From positions 207,116-271,115 of the forward strand of contig NZ_LT855388.1 of NCBI RefSeq assembly GCF_900184735.1: a DNA stretch of 64,000 bases, in the 5' to 3' direction. Every line of letters begins with the position of its first letter. The first letter of the stretch is position 1. Below the pieces are notes generated by a model, which did not search any database, was not told the DNA's origin, and worked only from the letters and a program-made list of their open reading frames with translations. Origin of the DNA: Paucisalibacillus globulus (GTDB lineage: Bacteria; Bacillota; Bacilli; Bacillales; Amphibacillaceae). Made by a program: the position numbers and the translations under genes. Below are positions 43,376 through 52,561 of this stretch, piece by piece.

Positions 43376-44851
43376 GTGACAACATTTAATGAATTAGGTA
43401 TTTCAAACCCAATAATGAAATCTTTAGAAAAAATGGGTTTTGAAGAAGCAACACCAATACAAGCAGAAACTATTCCACTAGCATTAGCAGGGAATGACGT
43501 AATCGGGCAAGCACAGACAGGGACGGGAAAGACTGCGGCTTTTGGAATCCCAATGCTAGAGAAAATTGATACAACAGAAAGAAAAGTACAGGGGCTAGTT
43601 GTTGCTCCCACTAGAGAGCTTGCAATTCAAGTTGCAGAAGAGTTAAACCGACTAGGTAAATTTAAAGGTGTTCGTGTTCTATCTGTTTATGGTGGAGCTC
43701 CAATGGACAGACAAATTCGTTCGTTAAAGGACGGTCCACAAATTGTAGTAGCGACACCAGGAAGACTACTTGATCACTTCAGAAGAAAAACTATTCGTGC
43801 TAATATTGTGAACACCGTTGTTCTAGATGAAGCTGATGAAATGTTAAACATGGGTTTTATTGATGATATCCGTGAAATCCTAAAACAAGTTCCAAGTGAA
43901 AGACAAACATTGCTATTCTCAGCAACGATGCCAAAGGAAATTCGTGATATTGCGACGAACCTGATGAATAGTCCAAAAGAGGTTAAGGTTAAAGCGAAGG
44001 AAATGACTGTTGAGAATATCTCCCAACAGTTCGTGGAAATCCCTGAAAAGTATAAATTTGATACGTTAACCAATCTCTTGGATATGCAAAATCCTGAACT
44101 AGCTATTATATTCAGTAGAACGAAGAAACGTGTTGACGAGGTTGCTGAAGGTCTGCAAGCTAGAGGTTTTCGTTCTGAAGGAATACATGGTGATTTAACA
44201 CAAGGAAAACGTATGTCTGTTCTAAATAAGTTTAAAAACGGACGTGTAGATATACTTGTTGCTACAGACGTAGCGGCACGTGGTCTAGATATCTCTGGCG
44301 TAACACATGTATACAACTTCGACATTCCACAAGATCCTGAAAGCTATGTACACCGTATTGGTCGTACTGGTCGTGCAGGACGTACAGGTGAAGCTATCTC
44401 ATTTATAACGCCTAGAGAAATTGCCCACCTACGTTTAATCGAAAAAGTAACAAAGAGCAAAATGAAGCGGATGGTTCCACCAACTAATAAAGAAGCTCGT
44501 CTTGGACAACAGCAACTAACGGTTGAAAAAATTGTAAAAACAATTGAAAAGAATGAACTTGATGCTTATCATCAAACAGCGAATGAGTTATTAGAAGAAC
44601 ATGACTCTGTTACAGTTGTTGCTGCAGCATTAAAAATGCTAACAAAAGAGAGAAGAGATGTTCCAGTTCAAATCTCTGGAGTTGCACCAATTAGTGTTAA
44701 AAAAGCACATGCCGACAAAGGCCGTTCCAATAACAAACGTTATTATGGCGGCAAACGTAATCAAGGTAGTGGCAAGCCACAAGGTGGAGGAAGAGGCCAA
44801 GGTGGTCGTAACCGTAAAGGGAACTTCCAAAAAAGAAGAAACAGAGACTAA
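43376..44851 (+). CDS. cshA: DEAD-box RNA helicase CshA
   Basis: A 491-residue ATP-dependent RNA helicase of the degradosome, used in ribosome assembly and mRNA turnover, mostly at low temperature. Motifs: Q motif [21 protein letters not shown], Ia PTRELA, Ib [45 protein letters not shown]. The C-terminal tail (after about residue 440) is rich in Gly, Arg, Lys and Asn, as in CshA. Start is GTG 43376 with AAAGGAG RBS. Next to ydbS-ydbT, as in B. subtilis. Terminator at 44935. Confidence 0.95.
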   Translation: MTTFNELGISNPIMKSLEKMGFEEATPIQAETIPLALAGNDVIGQAQTGTGKTAAFGIPMLEKIDTTERKVQGLVVAPTRELAIQVAEELNRLGKFKGVRVLSVYGGAPMDRQIRSLKDGPQIVVATPGRLLDHFRRKTIRANIVNTVVLDEADEMLNMGFIDDIREILKQVPSERQTLLFSATMPKEIRDIATNLMNSPKEVKVKAKEMTVENISQQFVEIPEKYKFDTLTNLLDMQNPELAIIFSRTKKRVDEVAEGLQARGFRSEGIHGDLTQGKRMSVLNKFKNGRVDILVATDVAARGLDISGVTHVYNFDIPQDPESYVHRIGRTGRAGRTGEAISFITPREIAHLRLIEKVTKSKMKRMVPPTNKEARLGQQQLTVEKIVKTIEKNELDAYHQTANELLEEHDSVTVVAAALKMLTKERRDVPVQISGVAPISVKKAHADKGRSNNKRYYGGKRNQGSGKPQGGGRGQGGRNRKGNFQKRRNRD

Positions 44852-44934
44852 CTCAAACTAAGCTATACTAGTCTTTGGTAAGATAATTTACGTAAGTTTC
44901 GAAAAGCCTTATAATTTTATTAAACAATTAAGAA

Positions 44935-44966
44935 AAGCTCCTCATCATAAAGGAGCTTTTTCTTTA
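44935..44966 (+). terminator. terminator of cshA
   Basis: AAAAGCTCCT pairs with AGGAGCTTTT around a 7-base loop; TTC and T bases follow. Confidence 0.82.
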
Positions 44967-44988
44967 GCAAATTTTAGGGGGAAGAAAA

Positions 44989-45468
44989 GTGAGAAAGCCA
45001 CCAATACATACCATATCACATGATGCTATAAAGGCATGGCGTATTACAGCTGTACTTTACGAGGCAATTCTATGGATTATTACGATTGTGGGACTAGTAT
45101 TGCATTTCGTTATTGATTTTCCCATATGGATCGTTTGGATTCTACTTGCAATAAGTGTTGTTAGTACATACTTTTTTGTATTCTTATTCCCAAAGCTTCG
45201 TTGGAAGAGATGGCGTTATGAGGTGTTTGAACAAGAAATTTATATTCAACATGGCATTCTAATCGTATCACGTACGTTAATTCCAATGATCCGTGTACAA
45301 CATGTAGAAACAGAGCAAGGTCCCATTTTGAAAAAGTTTGATTTGGCCAGTGTCTCCATTTCAACAGCTGCAACAACACATCAAATACCAGCGCTCTCTA
45401 ATGAGGTGGCATCTGATTTAAGGGATAAGATTTCTGCATTAGCAAGGGTGGATGAAGACGATGTCTGA
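44989..45468 (+). CDS. ydbS: YdbS-like bacterial PH-domain membrane protein
   Basis: A 159-residue protein with two TM segments (about 25-72) and one bacterial PH (bPH2) domain: RWRYEVFEQEIYIQHGILIV, PMIRVQHVETEQGPILKKF and SISTAATTH. The gene order cshA-ydbS-ydbT equals B. subtilis. The YdbS-YdbT pair has been linked to resistance to the bacteriocin amylocyclicin-like compounds, which I state from memory. Start is GTG 44989 behind AGGGGGAAG. The end overlaps the next gene. Confidence 0.85.
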   Translation: MRKPPIHTISHDAIKAWRITAVLYEAILWIITIVGLVLHFVIDFPIWIVWILLAISVVSTYFFVFLFPKLRWKRWRYEVFEQEIYIQHGILIVSRTLIPMIRVQHVETEQGPILKKFDLASVSISTAATTHQIPALSNEVASDLRDKISALARVDEDDV

Positions 45469-46894
45469 ACCGAAAAGACTACATCCTGCCACAGTGATTT
45501 TTAATTTACTAAATGGAATAAGGTATTCCGTGTTTTTCATTGTAATAATTTTTGTTACGTTAAACGATATTCATCTTATATACGCTATTCTAGGTGAAAT
45601 TGCTCTATTTACCATCCTGTTTATTGCAAGTTTTCTTTCTTGGCGTAGATTTACCTATACCTATCGAATTGAAGAGGATGAGTTACGACTCGAGTATGGA
45701 ATATTAGTTCGAAAAAAAAGATACATTTCCAAGAATAGAATCCAATCAATTGACTTAACCCAAAATATTCTACACCGTATCTTCAAATTGGTTAAAGTAG
45801 AAATTGAAACAGCTGGAACTGGTGCAGAAGCGGAAGCATCATTAAATGCTGTTACACTAGTTCAGGGAGAAGCGTTACGGAAAGAACTTAAAACAGTAGT
45901 AAAAGTAGAACTTGCGGAAAATGAAGAAGAAATTGAAGTAAGAACACCATCAGAATCTATTTCCAGGAAGCGATTATTAATCGCAGGTGCAACATCAGGG
46001 AGAATTGGAGTACTTCTTGCATTAGGTGGTGCTGCGTTCTCGGAATTAGAGCGATTTATACCAACGGATTTTTATAATCAGGCATACAGTTGGGTTGTTG
46101 GGCTAGGGTTAATAATTTTAGCGGTAATGATTGTAGCTATCTTATTCTTACTATGGATAATTGGTATTGCAGGAACCATGATTAAATACTGGAACTTCAA
46201 CATTTCAAAGGTCAATGAGGATATTGTGATTACCTGTGGACTGCTAGAAAAGAAACATATCACAATACCTTTAAAACGTATCCAAGCAGTTGGGCATGTT
46301 GAAAACATAGTCAGGCAACCACTTGGATTTACAACGGTTATTGCAGAAATTGCCGGAGGATCCAATGAAAAAGGAGAACAGTTTTCAACTGTATTGTTTC
46401 CTTTAATGGAAATAGGAGAAGTGGATGCTTTCTTAGAGAAGTTTCTACCAGAGTACGTAACGAATCAAAGTGAGATAACCCGATTGCCAAAACGATCTAT
46501 GAAGTATTATCTTGTTCGTTCTACTTTACCAACCTTATTGCTGTTAATTGCTGTAATGATAATTATTCCGCAGTTCGCTTGGATTCCGGTTGTATTAGTG
46601 GTCTTAAGTATTTTGTTAGGCTATCTACAATATAAGGATTCAGGTATTTTTATTGATGGGAAAAGAATATCTCTTTCCTACAGAATTTTTAGTAAAGTGA
46701 CCATGATTATAAATCATAAACGAATACAAGCATTTAACAAAAAACAACATTTCCTTCATCGAAAAGAACATCTAGCAACAGTACAGTTATCAATTATTGG
46801 GAAGATGGGAACAGGTAAGCATTATCATATCAAAGAGCTAGATGAACAAACTGTCGAAGAATTGGAAAGTTGGTATTCTTATCGAGGGGGTTAA
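45461..46894 (+). CDS. ydbT: YdbT-like protein with three PH domains
   Basis: A 477-residue membrane protein with three bacterial PH modules, each after a TM pair: YRIEEDELRLEYGILVRKKR, KVNEDIVITCGLLEKKHITI and KRISLSYRIFSKVTMI. Between them RIQSIDL, RIQAVGH and RIQAFNK recur, a repeat that shows descent from one unit. The start at ATG 45461 is preferred to ATG 45452, since AAGGGTGG stands right before the latter. It overlaps ydbS by 8 bases and should form a complex with it. Confidence 0.85.
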   Translation: MSEPKRLHPATVIFNLLNGIRYSVFFIVIIFVTLNDIHLIYAILGEIALFTILFIASFLSWRRFTYTYRIEEDELRLEYGILVRKKRYISKNRIQSIDLTQNILHRIFKLVKVEIETAGTGAEAEASLNAVTLVQGEALRKELKTVVKVELAENEEEIEVRTPSESISRKRLLIAGATSGRIGVLLALGGAAFSELERFIPTDFYNQAYSWVVGLGLIILAVMIVAILFLLWIIGIAGTMIKYWNFNISKVNEDIVITCGLLEKKHITIPLKRIQAVGHVENIVRQPLGFTTVIAEIAGGSNEKGEQFSTVLFPLMEIGEVDAFLEKFLPEYVTNQSEITRLPKRSMKYYLVRSTLPTLLLLIAVMIIIPQFAWIPVVLVVLSILLGYLQYKDSGIFIDGKRISLSYRIFSKVTMIINHKRIQAFNKKQHFLHRKEHLATVQLSIIGKMGTGKHYHIKELDEQTVEELESWYSYRGG

Positions 46895-46908
46895 CCCCCC
46901 CTCGTGTT

Positions 46909-47673
46909 TTACAAAAGATAGTTTAAAAGCCCAATTACTACAAGTACCACTATAATGACCCACAGTGGATTTATCTTTCCTCTTCTAAAAGACCTTCTTT
47001 TCTTCCAACGGTTAGGATCAAAGTGTATTTCTCCATCGTCTTCATATCTCCGCTGGTATTGCCCTGGATAATAAGGACGAGCATTACCAAGAACAAGAGG
47101 GGCTATCAAAAAACCTGCAGCAAATCCGAGTACATGAGCATAGATGTTAATCCCTGGTCGGATGAAGGTCATGATAAGACCGATAATTAAAATAACCTTG
47201 ATTATATGAGCGCTCCCCGCATCAATTAATTGCTTCCGAAAAACTACCATAAACACATATATTCCAAACAACCCAAATATCGCCCCAGAGGCTCCAACGT
47301 GAGCGAATGCATTTGATGGATTAATGAAAAACGTTGCGATGTTTGCTAATGTCCCAGCACCAAGGTAAGCCAAGATAAATTTAAATTTACCTAACATTTT
47401 CTCTAGAGCAGGACCGAAAAGGACCAGTGAAAATGAATTAAACAACATATGCATGGTTCCGCCGTGTAGGATAATTGGAGTGATAAATCGCCAGTATTCC
47501 CCATTATGAATTTCATAATGGTATCCCACACCTAGACTATATAAACGGTCCATTATTCCAATTGGCAAAACATCATATAGAAACCAAATAGCAATATGAA
47601 TGATGACAATAGTTGAAACGACGGGATAATATTGAATAAACTCCTTAACACTTCTTTCATTACGAATAAACAT
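46909..47673 (-). CDS. rhomboid family intramembrane serine protease (YdcA-like)
   Basis: A 254-residue rhomboid with six TM segments. The catalytic Ser is in GASGAIFGLFG and the His in NIYAHVLGFAAGF; the HGGTMHMLFNSFSL block with the TM2 His/Asn precedes. The C-terminus (after about residue 200) is a charged linker (RRYEDDGEIHFDPNRWKKRR) and a seventh TM segment. Position between ydbT and acpS equals ydcA of B. subtilis. ATG 47673 is chosen; GTG 47685 lies inside the RBS region. Confidence 0.87.
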   Translation of the reverse strand: MFIRNERSVKEFIQYYPVVSTIVIIHIAIWFLYDVLPIGIMDRLYSLGVGYHYEIHNGEYWRFITPIILHGGTMHMLFNSFSLVLFGPALEKMLGKFKFILAYLGAGTLANIATFFINPSNAFAHVGASGAIFGLFGIYVFMVVFRKQLIDAGSAHIIKVILIIGLIMTFIRPGINIYAHVLGFAAGFLIAPLVLGNARPYYPGQYQRRYEDDGEIHFDPNRWKKRRSFRRGKINPLWVIIVVLVVIGLLNYLL

Positions 47674-47748
47674 TTTTATTCCCACTTTCTAATAGGGTAT
47701 TATCAAAGTATTGTAAGGTTGTTTTGTATAGTTTGTTGTTATTTAGAT

Positions 47749-47885
47749 TAGAAACTGCGCGGTAATATACTATTAACCCTCATAATTAAAGGGGGATAGT
47801 GGAACGATACCGTTCCGGCAGAATACTCCGCTTTCCGTAGCGGTATGATGCTCACTCAAAATCCTAAGTTACCGCGCAGTTTCTA
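47749..47885. repeat. palindromic repeat element R2
   Basis: A 137-bp element with a perfect 17-bp terminal inverted repeat, TAGAAACTGCGCGGTAA (47749-47765) and its complement at 47869-47885. The interior holds CCGGCAGAATACTCCGCTTTCCG, split here as CCGGCAGAATACTCC and GCTTTCCG, which is also found in R1. It looks like an internally deleted member of the same family. The right flank (AACAAATAGTAGA on the complementary strand) also agrees with the left flank of R1. Confidence 0.85.
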
Positions 47886-48056
47886 TCTACTATTTGTTAG
47901 ATAAAACTTATGGAATAACAACAATCTTTTAGAAAATAACTTATTGTAAAAAGTAATTAGGTTATGATAAATAGTATGTTCACTATCAGATTACTATAAT
48001 AGTTATATTACTGAAAATATATTCGCGTTAAATTTAATTGTAAGGGGAAATGCATC

Positions 48057-48410
48057 ATGATTAAAGGAATTGGTATCGATATTATCGAGCTAGAAAGAAT
48101 AAAGAAAAGCATGGAAAACGATCGCTTTATCAATCGAATATTAACAGATAAGGAAAAAAAGAACTATGCTAATTTACAGCATGATACTAGAAAAGTAGAA
48201 TTTGTTGCAGGGAGATTCGCTGCCAAGGAAGCTTTTTCAAAAGCTATGGGAACAGGAATAGGGAGCTTAAGCTTTCAAGACATTACGATTCTTAACGATG
48301 AACACGGTGCTCCATTTATCGAAGCCAATATAACAGAGGACATGAATATTTTTGTCTCCATTACCCATAGTAGAGAATATGCAGTCGCACAAGTAATACT
48401 GGAAATCTAA
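48057..48410 (+). CDS. acpS: holo-[acyl-carrier-protein] synthase AcpS
   Basis: A 117-residue phosphopantetheinyl transferase that activates the acyl carrier protein with CoA. Motifs GIGIDIIELERIKK (Asp 8 for Mg2+), RFAAKEAFSKAMGTGIG (Glu 58-type metal ligand, Lys) and ISITHSREYAVAQ-like VSITHSREYA are complete. AAGGGGAAATGC RBS. Lies between the rhomboid and ydcC genes as in B. subtilis. Confidence 0.93.
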   Translation: MIKGIGIDIIELERIKKSMENDRFINRILTDKEKKNYANLQHDTRKVEFVAGRFAAKEAFSKAMGTGIGSLSFQDITILNDEHGAPFIEANITEDMNIFVSITHSREYAVAQVILEI

Positions 48411-48417
48411 TTTAATA

Positions 48418-48702
48418 GTTAATAGCTTATCTTCTGCATAAATAACAAGGTTGTCTCATATATTTTATTGCGGGCAGGAGGGAACAAGCTATAGTTATTT
48501 CACCGCAAAATAAGAATCAAAATTTAGACCATGAACCAATTAGACAATACTGATTAATCAAGAGGATTAAGGAACGATTATTACCAAAAAAGCAGAAAAC
48601 AAAGGAGAGGGTGGAATATATAAAGGATGATATTATTGTCTTAGCTATTGGGAAAAATGGTCTAACGTAAATTCTTTCGGTGAAGTTCCCTTTGTATAAA
48701 TC
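48418..48702. other. gene-free stretch with decayed coding traces
   Basis: About 340 bases between acpS and ydcC carry no intact gene. One frame reads RIKERLLPKKQKTKERVEYI, then DDIIVLAIGKNGLT and a TAA near 48670, preceded by in-frame stops, which looks like a decayed gene. An unused AGGAGGG and AAAGGAG also occur. I recognise no family. A short hairpin AAACCTAA/TTAGGTTT (48708-48727) lies before ydcC. Confidence 0.3.
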
Positions 48703-48754
48703 GTAAAAAACCTAATCAGTTAGGTTTGTAATTTTAGACAAGGGAGATATGTCC

Positions 48755-49780
48755 ATGATAAAAAAATCACGTTTATGGATGATATTTGTATTTGGTATCG
48801 TGTTAGTATTAGCAGCTTGTGGTGAAAAGTCACAGGAAGATGTTGTTAAAAAGCTAGGCGAAAACGTAGAAGATTTAACAGGCTATAAAGCAAATGTAGA
48901 AATGAAAATGAATACTGGACAAGAAGAACAATTGTTTAAAATTGATGTATGGCATAAGAAAGAAGACTTCTATCGAGTGTCACTCTCTAGTAACAAGGAT
49001 GATAAAGGTGGACAAATCATTCTTAAAAACAAAGATGGTGTATTTGTTTTAACACCAGAATTAAAAAAGAGCTTTAAATTCCAATCAGAATGGCCAGAAA
49101 ATAGCAGTCAACCGTACTTATATCAATCTCTAGTAGAAGATATCTCTGGAGATGAAGAAGCAGAATTCACTACAGATGATAATCACTACATCTTTAAGGC
49201 GAGAACAAATTATCAAAGTAACAACAGTTTGCCTTATCAGGAAATATATTTTGATAAGGAAAAGTACACCCCTACCTTAGTTAAGATTTTAGATACAGAT
49301 GGAAATACCGTTGTTGAAGTGAAATTTAATAGCTTTGAGTTAGATCCAAGCTTCAAAGATAAAGATTTTGAGATTGATCAAAATATGGCAAGCTCAACAA
49401 CACCAGAAGATGTACCAACTTCCGGTGATGGTGTGACTGATGAACTGCAAGTAATGGTACCAATTGAAACAATAGGTGCTGAATTAACAGATCGTATGGA
49501 AGTTGACTTAGAAAATGGTAAACGTATTATTTCTACGTTTACAGGTGAAAAGAACTTCACTCTTGTTCAGGAGAAAATGAATGTAGTAGAAACATTATCT
49601 TCCCCTGTGGAAGTAAATGGTGATATTGTCAACCTAGGATTTGGAGCTGTCGGAGCATTATCGGATAACTCGGTAGAGTGGGACTACAACGGCATGAACT
49701 TCTACTTAGCAAGTGATGAATTAACAAGAGAAGAATTAATCGAAGTAGCACAATCCGTACAAGGACAAGAAGTAAAATAA
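48755..49780 (+). CDS. ydcC: YdcC/LolA-like lipoprotein, sporulation-associated
   Basis: A 341-residue lipoprotein with lipobox VLAACGE (Cys about 24). The half-barrel of the LolA-like fold occupies about residues 30-215 (NVEDLTGYKANVEMKMNTG, FYRVSLSSNKDDKGGQIIL, QEIYFDKEKYTPTLVKILD), and a C-terminal DUF4367-type module follows (RIISTFTGEKNFTLVQEK). B. subtilis ydcC holds the same position and is expressed during sporulation. ATG 48755 is preferred, as GGGAG stands 8 bases before it and only 2 before ATG 48749. Confidence 0.85.
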   Translation: MIKKSRLWMIFVFGIVLVLAACGEKSQEDVVKKLGENVEDLTGYKANVEMKMNTGQEEQLFKIDVWHKKEDFYRVSLSSNKDDKGGQIILKNKDGVFVLTPELKKSFKFQSEWPENSSQPYLYQSLVEDISGDEEAEFTTDDNHYIFKARTNYQSNNSLPYQEIYFDKEKYTPTLVKILDTDGNTVVEVKFNSFELDPSFKDKDFEIDQNMASSTTPEDVPTSGDGVTDELQVMVPIETIGAELTDRMEVDLENGKRIISTFTGEKNFTLVQEKMNVVETLSSPVEVNGDIVNLGFGAVGALSDNSVEWDYNGMNFYLASDELTREELIEVAQSVQGQEVK

Positions 49781-49793
49781 AACCCAAAATTGG

Positions 49794-49826
49794 GCAGGCT
49801 CATAGATAGAGTCTGCTTTTTGTTTT
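49794..49826 (+). terminator. terminator of ydcC
   Basis: GCAGGCTC pairs with GAGTCTGC (one G-U) and TTTTTGTTTT follows. Confidence 0.75.
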
Positions 49827-49859
49827 ATAATATTGATATCAATATAATTTGTTGCTATT

Positions 49860-50356
49860 GATAAAAACTATGCAGTAACTACTGTATGTTATCCGATAAT
49901 CAATTAGTTTAGCGGTAAAACACCGCTCCGGGAGAATACTCTGCTTTCACTGTCAGCGCCAGTTTATTTTTTTAGCTTCAGTTGGCATTTAAATGATGTT
50001 TTGGTTTTAAATTGTGCTTTTATTTTTCAAACTCTATCCCAGCGAAGGAAATACACGGAGACTCCTTGAAAAAGAAAATCACTTTTTCTGCGTGCGATGT
50101 ATCGCTTTCGTAGCGTTCCTTGGGACTGCGATTACTCGCCCCACCGAAAACCATTGTCCTGCGGGAGAAATAGGGGTTCAAAGGCTAGGAACGCCTCATC
50201 CTGAGGCAACGCCTTTGTGACCAACATCCTGTTGGCCCGAGGCTCACCAGCCGCCCGCGGCAAGGTAGACACTGTGAGGTACTTTCGAACAGATGTCGCC
50301 CCTGTGCTGGCAGTAAAAGCGGAGTGTGTTTCCGTAGCGGGTATGGTGCGCTATCT
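49860..50356. repeat. degenerate repeat element R3 with insertions
   Basis: The left edge (GATAAAAACTATGCAGTAA, 49860-49878) is a diverged end of the R1/R2 type. The interior contains GGAAATACACGGAGACTCC, TCCTGCGGGAG, GGCTCACCAGCCGCCCGCGG and AAAGCGGAGTGTGTTTCCG, in reverse order to R1 copy A, interrupted by at least two unrelated segments (about 50069-50155 and 50264-50313). The right-hand terminal repeat is missing. The element ends about 80 bases before alr, so the alr promoter must lie close by or inside it. Confidence 0.75.
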
Positions 50357-50437
50357 AAATGCATTGTTATTCGTACTACGAGTATGGTTAGAGAATCTAT
50401 ATAAAATTATAGGGAAATTTGAAGGGAGTAATAGCTT

Positions 50438-51601
50438 GTGGTAGGTGAAATGTACCGAGAAACTTGGGTAGAAATAAATCTAGACGCTATCAAACATAAT
50501 ATTACGCAAATAAAGGAAATACTACCGCAAGAGACAAATATCATTGCCGTCGTAAAAGCAAACGCTTATGGACACGGAATGGTTTCAGTAGCAAAAAAAG
50601 CACTAGAATCAGGAGCAACTGCATTAGCAGTAGCTATTTTAGAAGAAGCTATGATTCTTAGAGAAGCGTCCATTAATGCACCAATCCTAGTTTTAGGCTA
50701 TGTCCCAGCAAAGCATGCACCATTAGCCGCTCGACATAACATTACTTTACCCATTTTCCAAAAAAAATGGCTAGAAGAACTAAACCAATATCAGTTTGAA
50801 CATCCCCTTAATACTCATATTAAGTTAGATACAGGCATGGGGAGAATAGGAATACGTTCCACAGATGAATTAATAAACCTTATAAAGGAAATAGATAACA
50901 ATAAGAATATCCAGTTAACCGGTATTTTTACCCATTTTGCAACAGCTGACGAAAAGGAATTAGTATTTTATGAAGAGCAAATCAAAAGACTGGAAGAATT
51001 GTTATCTATCTTTAAACAACATTATACGAAAGACGTAACGGTTCATATCGGCAATAGTGCTGCATCCTTACGCTTTCCAGAAAGCATGCATAATTCCATT
51101 AGATTTGGCATATCCATGTATGGGTTGTATCCTTCAAACGATGTTAGGGCTGAAAACCGAGTAGAATTACTACCTGCATTTTCTTTACACAGCCGGTTGG
51201 TTCATGTGAAAAAAATTGCAAAAGGTGATTCTATTAGCTACGGAAGAACCTACATCGCTGAAAAGGATGAATGGATAGGGACAGTTCCAATTGGATATGG
51301 AGATGGTTGGAGTAGACATTTACAGGGTATGAGTGTTCTGGTAAATGGTAGGAGAATGCCAATTGTTGGCCGGATATGCATGGATCAATTGATGATTAGA
51401 TTGGATGAAGAAATAGTGATTGGCACAAAAGTAACGTTAATCGGTGAACAAGGAAACGAGATAATAGAAATGGACGAAGTAGCAGATTACTTGGATACCA
51501 TCAATTATGAAGTACCTTGTATGATTAATGAAAGAGTGCCAAGAATATATGTAGAAAATGGAAAAAATAGCAGGGGCGAAATCAAGAATCCAAAATTATA
51601 G
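50438..51601 (+). CDS. alr: alanine racemase
   Basis: A 387-residue PLP enzyme that makes D-alanine for peptidoglycan. The PLP lysine is in VVKANAYGHG (about residue 42), the PLP-binding region has IKLDTGMGRIG and RFGISMYGLYP, and the catalytic Tyr is in SISYGRTY, with the C-terminal barrel ending RICMDQLMIRL. The GTG 50438 start has AAGGGAG nine bases before it; ATG 50450 sits too close to the next AGGTGA. The gene lies between ydcC and the mazEF pair as in B. subtilis alrA. Confidence 0.94.
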   Translation: MVGEMYRETWVEINLDAIKHNITQIKEILPQETNIIAVVKANAYGHGMVSVAKKALESGATALAVAILEEAMILREASINAPILVLGYVPAKHAPLAARHNITLPIFQKKWLEELNQYQFEHPLNTHIKLDTGMGRIGIRSTDELINLIKEIDNNKNIQLTGIFTHFATADEKELVFYEEQIKRLEELLSIFKQHYTKDVTVHIGNSAASLRFPESMHNSIRFGISMYGLYPSNDVRAENRVELLPAFSLHSRLVHVKKIAKGDSISYGRTYIAEKDEWIGTVPIGYGDGWSRHLQGMSVLVNGRRMPIVGRICMDQLMIRLDEEIVIGTKVTLIGEQGNEIIEMDEVADYLDTINYEVPCMINERVPRIYVENGKNSRGEIKNPKL

Positions 51602-51732
51602 GCTGATAACCTAATTTTTTTCAGGGAAATTGCTGATAAGCCTTTGCAATTAGAGGTAGACAATGATATTATTAAATTTGATTAAATGCAGAAAAGTAAC
51701 GATCGTTCAGCAGTTGGCGGAGGTGCTTGGTT

Positions 51733-52017
51733 TTGTCAGAGAGCTTACAAGAAGTTATGGTACGGCTACCGAAAAACCTACTAAATGAGGTGGATGGATT
51801 AGTGAAAAAAGAAAACAAGGATCTAAGTGATATCATTTGTCAGGCTACTAGGACTTATCTAGAATCTAAAAAAGAAGAGTATATCCAAAACTTTTATAAA
51901 TCCATGCAAAAAGGCTATCAAGAAATGGCACGAATCAATCTCTCTATTGCTTCAGAAGCATTTCAGGCTGAAGAGGAGGCTGAAATTACTCTAGAGCGCT
52001 CTGTGATCGGGGTGTAG
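51733..52017 (+). CDS. ndoAI: MazE-type antitoxin (NdoAI/EndoAI)
   Basis: A 94-residue ribbon-helix-helix antitoxin that binds and blocks the MazF toxin and represses the operon. The RHH part is MVRLPKNLLNEVDGL with KENKDLSDIICQATRTYL, and the toxin-binding tail contains GYQEMARINLSIASEAF and EEEAEITLERSV, much like B. subtilis EndoAI. Start TTG 51733 gives MSES..., matching the B. subtilis N-terminus, and GGAGG lies 9 bases upstream; TTG 51727 would be too close. It stands 3 bases before the toxin gene. Confidence 0.88.
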   Translation: MSESLQEVMVRLPKNLLNEVDGLVKKENKDLSDIICQATRTYLESKKEEYIQNFYKSMQKGYQEMARINLSIASEAFQAEEEAEITLERSVIGV

Positions 52018-52020
52018 AAT

Positions 52021-52380
52021 TTGATTGTTCAAAGAGGCGAAGTGTATTTCGCTGACTTATCCCCTGTGGTCGGTTCAGAACAAGGGGGCGTTCGTCCAGT
52101 ATTGATCCTCCAAAATGATATTGGAAATCGATTCAGCCCAACTGTAATTGTTGCTGCAATCACCGCCCAAATCCAAAAAGCAAAATTACCTACTCACGTG
52201 GAGATAAATGCAAAGCGATATGGGTTCGATAGAGATTCTGTGATACTTTTAGAGCAGATTCGAACATTAGATAAACAGCGACTAACAGATAAAATTACAA
52301 AGTTAGATGACGTCATGATGCAAAAAATAAATCATGCATTAGAAATAAGTCTCGGGCTTAAGGATATGTATGGACATTAA
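52021..52380 (+). CDS. ndoA: MazF-type endoribonuclease toxin (NdoA/EndoA)
   Basis: A 119-residue mRNA interferase that cuts at UACAU-like sites in the B. subtilis and S. aureus relatives. The motifs [40 protein letters not shown] and [12 protein letters not shown] include the catalytic Arg and Thr. The gene starts with TTG behind GGGGTG. Both partners of the pair use TTG codons. In this family it is a chromosomal, conserved module placed just before the sigma-B operon, not a mobile one. Confidence 0.93.
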   Translation: MIVQRGEVYFADLSPVVGSEQGGVRPVLILQNDIGNRFSPTVIVAAITAQIQKAKLPTHVEINAKRYGFDRDSVILLEQIRTLDKQRLTDKITKLDDVMMQKINHALEISLGLKDMYGH

Positions 52381-52381
52381 G

Positions 52382-52420
52382 AACTCATAGTTTATAAATA
52401 AGCTATGAGTTTTTTGATGT
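52382..52420 (+). terminator. terminator after ndoA
   Basis: AACTCATAG (52382-52390) pairs with CTATGAGTT (52403-52411), followed by TTTTT. Confidence 0.85.
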
Positions 52421-52561
52421 CTAATAAATGCGTGAGTAACGATTCAAGTATTTAAGTAATCTTATATATTCATAACAATCAAACTTTTGTATTAGAATTT
52501 GTTTGCAATAATATACATATCATGTGACAATATTTATAATATTTTTAATCGGAGGTTTCTC

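Noticed and set aside
50014..50444. Two consecutive open frames of 68 and 75 codons before alr
   Set aside because: They lie in repeat element R3, are rich in G+C because of the repeat, and lack ribosome binding sites; no protein family is recognisable.
51733..52380. MazEF pair as a mobile or plasmid-type toxin-antitoxin system
   Set aside because: Its place between alr and rsbR is the conserved chromosomal one, and no mobility genes are near.
52499..52561. Longer N-terminus of RsbR
   Set aside because: The upstream ATG has no RBS and the extra residues do not resemble RsbR; ATG 52562 has CGGAGG.
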